DNA of 9,063 bases from an uncultured bacterium. Lineage in GTDB: Bacteria > Actinomycetota > Coriobacteriia > Coriobacteriales > Coriobacteriaceae. Below are positions 4,239 through 9,063 of the stretch, piece by piece. The first letter of the stretch is position 1, and each line of letters begins with the position of its first letter. A model generated the notes under the pieces. It was not told where the DNA came from. It did not search any database and saw only the letters and a program-made list of their open reading frames with translations. Position numbers and translations under genes: made by a program. The stretch is taken from contig CAJMPF010000055.1 in the NCBI GenBank assembly GCA_905215195.1, forward strand, positions 1 through 9,063, given 5' to 3'.

Positions 4239-5471
4239 ATGAACGGAATAGACATCAGCAATTGGCAGAACGGCATCAACCTCGCGGCTGTCCCGTTCGA
4301 CTTCGTTATCTGCAAGGCTACCGAGGGCACGCGCTACGTGTCGCCCGACTGCGACCGCCAAATCCAGCAGGCGATCGGTCTTGGCAAGCTCGTCGGCGTG
4401 TACCACTACGTCAACGGAGGTGATGCCGAGGCGGAGGCCGAGTACTTCTATGAGCGCTGCAAGGGCTACGTCGGCAAGGCCGCGTTCTTCATCGACTGGG
4501 AGGAGCGGGGCAACAAGGCATGGGGCGACACGTCCTACCTCAAGGCCATGGCAGAGCGTTTGGCCGAGCTTCTTGGCGTGAGCGTGGATCGCATCGGTAT
4601 CTACGCATCCAAGAGCGTGTTCCCGTGGGGCCTCACCGATGCTAAGACGTGGGTGGCGCAGTACGCCGACATGAATCCCACTGGCTACCAGGACGCGCCG
4701 TGGCACGAGGGCGCTTACGATTGCGCCATCCGCCAGTACTCCTCTTGCGGGCGCTTGGACGGCTGGGCGGGCAACCTCGACATCAACAAGTGCTATATCT
4801 CCCGCGCGGAGTGGGAGGCCATGGTGGGCGGCTCCAACGGCGATCCCGACTCGCTTATCCACGGCATCGACGAGACGCCTGCAGCAGACCTCGCGGCGAA
4901 GGTGCTCGCTGGCGAGCTCGGAGACGGCGACGACCGCAAGCACGCGCTGGGCGACCGCTACCAGGAGGTGCAGTCGCTCGTGAACCACATTCTCACGGCA
5001 TCCGCCGAGGATCTGGCCGCTGAGACCTGGGCGGGCGATTACGGCAACGGCAGGCAGCCGCCGCAAGGCTGTTTTGGGGCCGCGCTACGACGAGGTTATG
5101 GCGGTCATCAACGGGCAGGCCGAAACCGAGCAGGTGTACGTGGTGCAAAGCGGCGACACCCTTTCCGGAATCGCCTCAAAGTACGGCACGACCTATCAGG
5201 ATCTCGCCGCCAAGAACGGCATCTCAAACCCGAATCTGATCTATCCCGGCATGCGCCTGGTTGTTTCCTAGGCCGCTCGTGGTATCCTAACGAAGATAAT
5301 CGTGCCGATTGCGCACACCTCGGTTCGAGGAGATGCGCAAACGGTGCACCATTTGAAACTAGAAGCCCGTTGCCCTCGCGGCGACGGGCTTTTTTCTTCC
5401 CCAACGCCGGGATTCGAACCCCGAGGGCATTAAATCACACTGTCGTCCAAGGGCCTGTGGGCAAAAAATAG
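4239..5471 (+). CDS. GH25 lysozyme (endolysin), C-terminus frameshifted
   Basis: The endolysin starts at ATG 4239 (AGGGAG at 4222-4227). Residues 1 to about 195 form a GH25 muramidase: D5-I-S-N-W, F-V-I-C-K-A-T-E-G-T (22-31), G-V-Y-H-Y and F-F-I-D86-W-E88, with the conserved acidic residues present. It cleaves the N-acetylmuramic acid to N-acetylglucosamine bond of peptidoglycan. A CW_7-type wall-binding repeat follows (D-L-A-A-K-V-L-A-G, G-D-G-D-D-R-K). A second repeat starts with D-L-A-A-E-T-W-A-G-D-Y-G-N-G, but the frame breaks at about 5052. The reading frame then continues through unrelated sequence and the downstream terminator to 5471. Correct reading resumes in the +1 frame as the rest of CW_7 repeat 2 and a LysM domain ending at 5271. 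The intact form would be about 342 residues: GH25, two CW_7, LysM. The catalytic domain is undamaged. Confidence 0.88.
   Translation: MNGIDISNWQNGINLAAVPFDFVICKATEGTRYVSPDCDRQIQQAIGLGKLVGVYHYVNGGDAEAEAEYFYERCKGYVGKAAFFIDWEERGNKAWGDTSYLKAMAERLAELLGVSVDRIGIYASKSVFPWGLTDAKTWVAQYADMNPTGYQDAPWHEGAYDCAIRQYSSCGRLDGWAGNLDINKCYISRAEWEAMVGGSNGDPDSLIHGIDETPAADLAAKVLAGELGDGDDRKHALGDRYQEVQSLVNHILTASAEDLAAETWAGDYGNGRQPPQGCFGAALRRGYGGHQRAGRNRAGVRGAKRRHPFRNRLKVRHDLSGSRRQERHLKPESDLSRHAPGCFLGRSWYPNEDNRADCAHLGSRRCANGAPFETRSPLPSRRRAFFFPNAGIRTPRALNHTVVQGPVGKK
5049..5056 (+). repeat. GGCA tandem duplication at the lysin frameshift
   Basis: GGCA occurs twice in tandem (5049-5052 and 5053-5056). Removing one copy restores a continuous reading G-N-G-S-R-R-K-A-V-L-G, which aligns position by position with G-D-G-D-D-R-K-H-A-L-G of the first CW_7 repeat. 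The duplication is thus the simplest cause of the frameshift. Confidence 0.75.
5053..5271 (+). pseudogene. Out-of-frame remainder of the endolysin: end of CW_7 repeat 2 plus LysM domain
   Basis: In the frame one base ahead of the lysozyme, codons from 5056 read S-R-R-K-A-V-L-G-P-R-Y-D-E-V, matching D-D-R-K-H-A-L-G-D-R-Y-Q-E-V of the first CW_7 repeat. A LysM domain follows: Y-V-V-Q-S-G-D-T-L-S-G-I-A-S-K-Y-G, then L-A-A-K-N-G-I, then I-Y-P-G-M-R-L, with stop TAG at 5269-5271. LysM binds N-acetylglucosamine in peptidoglycan. No ribosome-binding site precedes the in-frame TTG at 5074, so separate translation is unlikely. This is the lysin's lost C-terminus unless ribosomal frameshifting or a sequence error restores it. 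Confidence 0.8.
5261..5288 (+). promoter_or_regulatory. Possible promoter at the end of the lysin gene
   Basis: TTGTTT (5261-5266) and TATCCT (5283-5288) are 16 nt apart, and TGG directly before TATCCT gives an extended -10. A transcript would start near 5295, just ahead of the hairpin at 5302-5347. The match to consensus is only partial. A second -10-like GATAAT lies at 5295-5300. Confidence 0.28.
5295..5395 (+). ncRNA. Candidate small RNA or structured 3' UTR ending in a terminator
   Basis: The stretch folds into a long two-part hairpin. TTGCGCA (5309-5315) pairs with TGCGCAA (5334-5340), an inner CCTCG/CGAGG stem with GTT loop lies at 5318-5330, and the outer stem extends to about 5302 and 5347 with G-U pairs and one A-A mismatch. 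Eighteen nt later comes an intrinsic terminator. With the possible promoter just upstream, this would give a transcript of about 100 nt. I recognise no known RNA family, and it could simply be the late-operon 3' UTR. Confidence 0.35.
5365..5395 (+). terminator. Intrinsic terminator at the end of the phage late operon
   Basis: GCCCGTTGCC (5365-5374) pairs with GGCGACGGGC (5380-5389), with one T-G pair, around a CTCGC loop. Six T follow (5390-5395). It marks the end of rightward phage transcription. Confidence 0.88.
5397..5428 (-). other. tRNA 3'-end-like segment, candidate attachment-site relic
   Basis: On the minus strand this reads CGGGG-TTCGAAT-CCCGG, a T-arm with the canonical G-TTC-GAAT-C loop and four of five stem pairs, followed by CGTTGGG as a possible acceptor strand. 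Prophages often insert in tRNA 3' ends and leave such a piece at the boundary; it lies right after the last phage terminator. Against this, the next 60 nt on the 5' side do not form D or anticodon arms. For an integration with the prophage on the left, the intact tRNA would be expected exactly there. It may be a decayed gene or a chance match. Confidence 0.35.
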
Positions 5472-5483
5472 CAAATATGAGTA

Positions 5484-5504
5484 CTGTTACCATTTTAGTA
5501 ACAG
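5484..5504 (+). repeat. Perfect 7-bp hairpin within the inverted-repeat segment
   Basis: CTGTTAC (5484-5490) and GTAACAG (5498-5504) are inverted around a 7-nt CATTTTA loop. The left half overlaps the end of the 16-mer repeat. No T-tract follows, so it is not a terminator on this strand. Confidence 0.5.
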
Positions 5505-5511
5505 CAATTTC

Positions 5512-5580
5512 ATGCCTTCAGAAGACGATTTAGACGTCAGGCGTCCTACGGCGGAAGAATTGCAGACGTTTATCGGCTAA
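5512..5580 (+). other. Micro-ORF of 22 codons inside the inverted-repeat segment
   Basis: ATG 5512 opens M-P-S-E-D-D-L-D-V-R-R-P-T-A-E-E-L-Q-T-F to TAA 5578-5580. The composition is protein-like, but there is no ribosome-binding site and no independent support. The frame is also open upstream of the ATG through the repeat to a stop at 5431. It may be a leftover of a longer decayed gene. Confidence 0.15.
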
Positions 5581-5735
5581 GTACTTGGACATATGTTGCG
5601 TAACACTTCATATTTTGCAAATAAATAATGCTACAGGACTTGTGACAGTACTCATATTTGACGTTTTTTGTCCACGCCCCCTTATTGCGTGGGCGAATCA
5701 GGTGCAAAACGGGCTTCAAAGCGTCCTTCGCAAAC

Positions 5736-5767
5736 AAAAACCGGGGCCCGCATGATGCGGACCCCGG
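5736..5767 (-). terminator. Intrinsic terminator of glnN
   Basis: CCGGGG (5741-5746) pairs with CCCCGG (5762-5767), and CCGCA with TGCGG inside it around a TGA loop, with one C-A mismatch. On the minus strand it is followed by TTTTTGTTTG (5740 downward). It lies about 30 nt past the glnN stop. The 5396-5735 stretch left of it has no convincing gene. Confidence 0.88.
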
Positions 5768-5798
5768 CTCAATACCGTGACGATATGTCAGTTACGCT

Positions 5799-7885
<2,087 letters not shown>

Positions 7886-7906
7886 ACGGAACTCCCTTCG
7901 TATCGG

Positions 7907-7925
7907 CACCGCGTGAGAAGCGGTG
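7907..7925 (-). promoter_or_regulatory. Hairpin in the glnN leader, near the ribosome-binding site
   Basis: CACCGC (7907-7912) and GCGGTG (7920-7925) form a perfect 6-bp stem with a 7-nt loop, about 10 nt upstream of the glnN ribosome-binding site. No T-tract follows. It may influence translation or RNA stability. Confidence 0.4.
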
Positions 7926-7940
7926 TTGATTACTAACGAA

Positions 7941-7960
7941 CGAGTCATAGCTTAGACTCG
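7941..7960 (-). promoter_or_regulatory. Inverted repeat in the glnN leader
   Basis: CGAGTC (7941-7946) and GACTCG (7955-7960) form a perfect 6-bp inverted repeat with an 8-nt AT-rich centre (ATAGCTTA). It is a possible operator half-site pair or leader hairpin. Confidence 0.35.
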
Positions 7961-7964
7961 CCGT

Positions 7965-8002
7965 GTTTCCGCGACATTACCGTTATGTTGCTGTCGCGAA
8001 AC
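7965..8002 (-). promoter_or_regulatory. 11-bp palindrome upstream of glnN, candidate operator
   Basis: GTTTC-C-GCGACA (7965-7976) and TGTCGC-GAAAC (7992-8002) are inverted repeats with one bulged base and a 15-nt centre. It lies about 80-120 nt ahead of the glnN start. The GTTTC/GAAAC ends with 6-nt spacing to GCAAC- and GTAAT-like elements recall half of the actinobacterial GlnR box, but the match is partial and the regulator is unknown. A hairpin in the leader RNA is an alternative. Confidence 0.42.
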
Positions 8003-8311
8003 CAATCAATGAGGTTACCCTATCGAGGCGGCGTTGCCACCCTCAACAGCCAATCAACTGCATAAATTGCAGACCTCTCTCCATGGTTTAAGGGTAGTCA
8101 ATTTGGGATGGAGCTCTATTAACTGGTATTTTGCATCAGATACCAGTCTTTATAGTCCGTGCCTAGATTAGCCGCTCTGTTATAGAGAAAGCCGATAGCA
8201 AGGCATCTTTGATTGGTATCCTCAAATAGCGAGTGAAACTCCACCGTGGCACAGTGGTGCTGTAGAATCCTTACAACACATCACACTATTACGTATCTAG
8301 AGGAGCACGAT
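8003..8311. promoter_or_regulatory. Divergent glnN/metF intergenic region
   Basis: I see no gene here. The region must hold the promoters of both divergent genes. Toward metF there is a perfect 8-bp inverted repeat ACTGGTAT (8122-8129) / ATACCAGT (8140-8147), an extended -10-like TGGTATCCT (8214-8222) without a good -35, and TAGAAT (8263-8268). On the glnN side are the short palindrome CTGCA/TGCAG (8058-8072) and a weak TTGAGG/TAGGGT pair. No known riboswitch or T-box is recognisable. Confidence 0.4.
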
Positions 8312-9063
8312 ATGCGCGTCGACGAGGTTTTTAAGCGGGCAGCATCCCAGGGCACCGCGCCCATTTCGTTCGAGATGTTCCCGCCCAAGGGCGAGCTGAC
8401 CCTCGACACGGCTCGCGAAGTGGCAGGCAATCTGTGCAAGCTTTCGCCGAGCTTTGTCTCGGTCACCTGCTCGGCTGGCGGCTCGGGCAACGGCGCCACC
8501 ACCGCCCCCATCGCGCATATGATTACGAGCGAATTCGATACACCCTCGGTGGCACACCTTACCTGCGTGGGCCGCTCGCACGCCGATATCGCCGCCAAGA
8601 TCGACGAGTATCGCACCGCCGGCGTGGAAAACATCCTGGCCCTGCGTGGCGATCTCCCTGCCGGCGCAACCGAGGACGACAAGCCCGCCTCGGACTACGC
8701 CTACGCCCGCGACCTCATCCCCGAGCTCGTCGACGCCGGCTTTTGCGTGGGCGCCGCAGCCTACCCCGAGGGCCACATTGCCTGTGAGGATCTCAACCTC
8801 TCGGTCGAACACCTCAAGCAAAAACAGGACGCCGGCGCGAGCTTCTTTGTGACACAGCTCTTCTTTGATAACGAGTGCTTCTACCGTTTTCGCGAGCTTG
8901 CCGACAAGGCCGGTATCACCGTGCCCATTACCGCGGGCATCATGCCGTTTATGGGCAAGTCGCAGATCAGCCGCATGGTCTTTATGTGCGGCGCGTCGCT
9001 GCCCTCCCCCGTCATCAAGATCCTCGCCAAGTACGAGAACGACCCCGAGAGCCTGCAGGTAGC
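8312..9063 (+). CDS. metF: 5,10-methylenetetrahydrofolate reductase, 5' part
   Basis: MetF reduces 5,10-methylene-THF to 5-methyl-THF with NAD(P)H and FAD, supplying methyl groups for methionine synthesis. The ATG at 8312 follows AGAGGAG (8299-8305). The 250 codons present show the family order: I-S-F-E21-M-F-P-P-K (E21 being the catalytic Glu), S-V-T-C-S-A-G-G-S-G, L-A-L-R-G-D (109-114), A-A-Y-P-E-G-H, K-Q-D-A-G-A-S-F-F-V-T-Q-L-F-F-D and T-A-G-I-M-P. The gene continues beyond the window; typical MetF has about 290 residues, so some 40 are missing. It is divergent from glnN, has host-like GC-rich codons and no damage. Confidence 0.95.
   Translation, partial: MRVDEVFKRAASQGTAPISFEMFPPKGELTLDTAREVAGNLCKLSPSFVSVTCSAGGSGNGATTAPIAHMITSEFDTPSVAHLTCVGRSHADIAAKIDEYRTAGVENILALRGDLPAGATEDDKPASDYAYARDLIPELVDAGFCVGAAAYPEGHIACEDLNLSVEHLKQKQDAGASFFVTQLFFDNECFYRFRELADKAGITVPITAGIMPFMGKSQISRMVFMCGASLPSPVIKILAKYENDPESLQV

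Larger units (their letters stand above)
5457..5675. repeat. AT-rich segment bounded by imperfect inverted repeats
   Basis: The left arm begins near 5457 and the right arm ends near 5675. Both contain the 16-mer CAAATATGAGTACTGT, at 5472-5487 on the plus strand and 5646-5661 on the minus strand. Aligned over about 36 bp, the arms agree at 29 positions, including an outer GTGG-x-CAAAAAA. A third, weaker copy (GCAAAATATGAAGTGTTAC, minus strand) lies near 5601-5622. The segment is far richer in A and T than its neighbours and has no recognisable transposase. It may be a MITE-like element, a decayed insertion or a paired protein-binding site. I see no clear target-site duplication. Confidence 0.55.

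Noticed and set aside
4212..5066. Minus-strand frame of 284 codons opposite the lysozyme
   Set aside because: It is a shadow of the GH25 gene; no motif and no start signal.
5399..5490. A complete tRNA gene on the minus strand
   Set aside because: Only the T-arm and a possible acceptor strand are present. I could not fold D or anticodon arms, nor find a matching 5' acceptor strand.
5570..5737. Minus-strand frame of about 55 codons through the right inverted-repeat arm
   Set aside because: Only a TTG start without a ribosome-binding site, and it begins inside the T-tract of the glnN terminator. Kept only as a remark on the repeat arms.
8281..8821. Two minus-strand frames opposite metF
   Set aside because: Shadows of metF, which carries all the conserved MetF segments.

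Overview
This window looks like the right-hand end of a prophage joined to host chromosome in a GC-rich Gram-positive anaerobe. A Coriobacteriia member such as Collinsella is my best guess, from the type III glutamine synthetase, the GC-rich codon use and the GH25/CW_7/LysM style of phage lysin. That placement is inference; no marker gene is present.

Left (1-2270): a complete diversity-generating retroelement (DGR) in the order seen in Bordetella phage BPP-1. The last codons of the variable target gene (1-56) carry the 3' end of the variable repeat (VR). Then come a hairpin and terminator (85-138), the accessory gene avd (162-632), the template repeat (TR, about 658-783), a structured non-coding stretch (805-990), the reverse transcriptase gene (997-2175) and a terminator (2238-2266). 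The VR piece differs from the TR at 4 of 44 positions, and all four are adenines in the TR. This is the mark of adenine-directed mutagenic retrohoming. The TR reads as a C-type-lectin/FGE-like segment with nine AAY (Asn) codons, so the phage probably diversifies a receptor-binding tail protein.

Middle (2346-5395): a compact late phage operon with tight spacing. It encodes a small acidic protein, an XkdX-family protein, a one-TM coiled-coil membrane protein, a holin-like protein, a membrane-anchored C39-like cysteine peptidase and a GH25 lysozyme. The lysozyme's second CW_7 repeat and LysM domain are cut off by a frameshift that fits a 4-bp GGCA duplication. A strong two-part hairpin and a terminator (5302-5395) close the block and may form a small RNA.

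Junction (5396-5735): no convincing gene. It holds a tRNA T-arm-like segment (minus strand, candidate attachment-site relic) and an AT-rich segment bounded by imperfect inverted repeats with a perfect 16-bp core.

Right (5736-9063): host genes. glnN (glutamine synthetase III) lies on the minus strand with its own terminator and a palindrome-rich leader. It is broken in this sequence by one missing base near 7526. It is divergent from metF (5,10-methylenetetrahydrofolate reductase), which runs off the right edge.

Three features could be either biology or sequence error: the glnN deletion, the lysin frameshift, and G9 homopolymers in both DGR protein genes.
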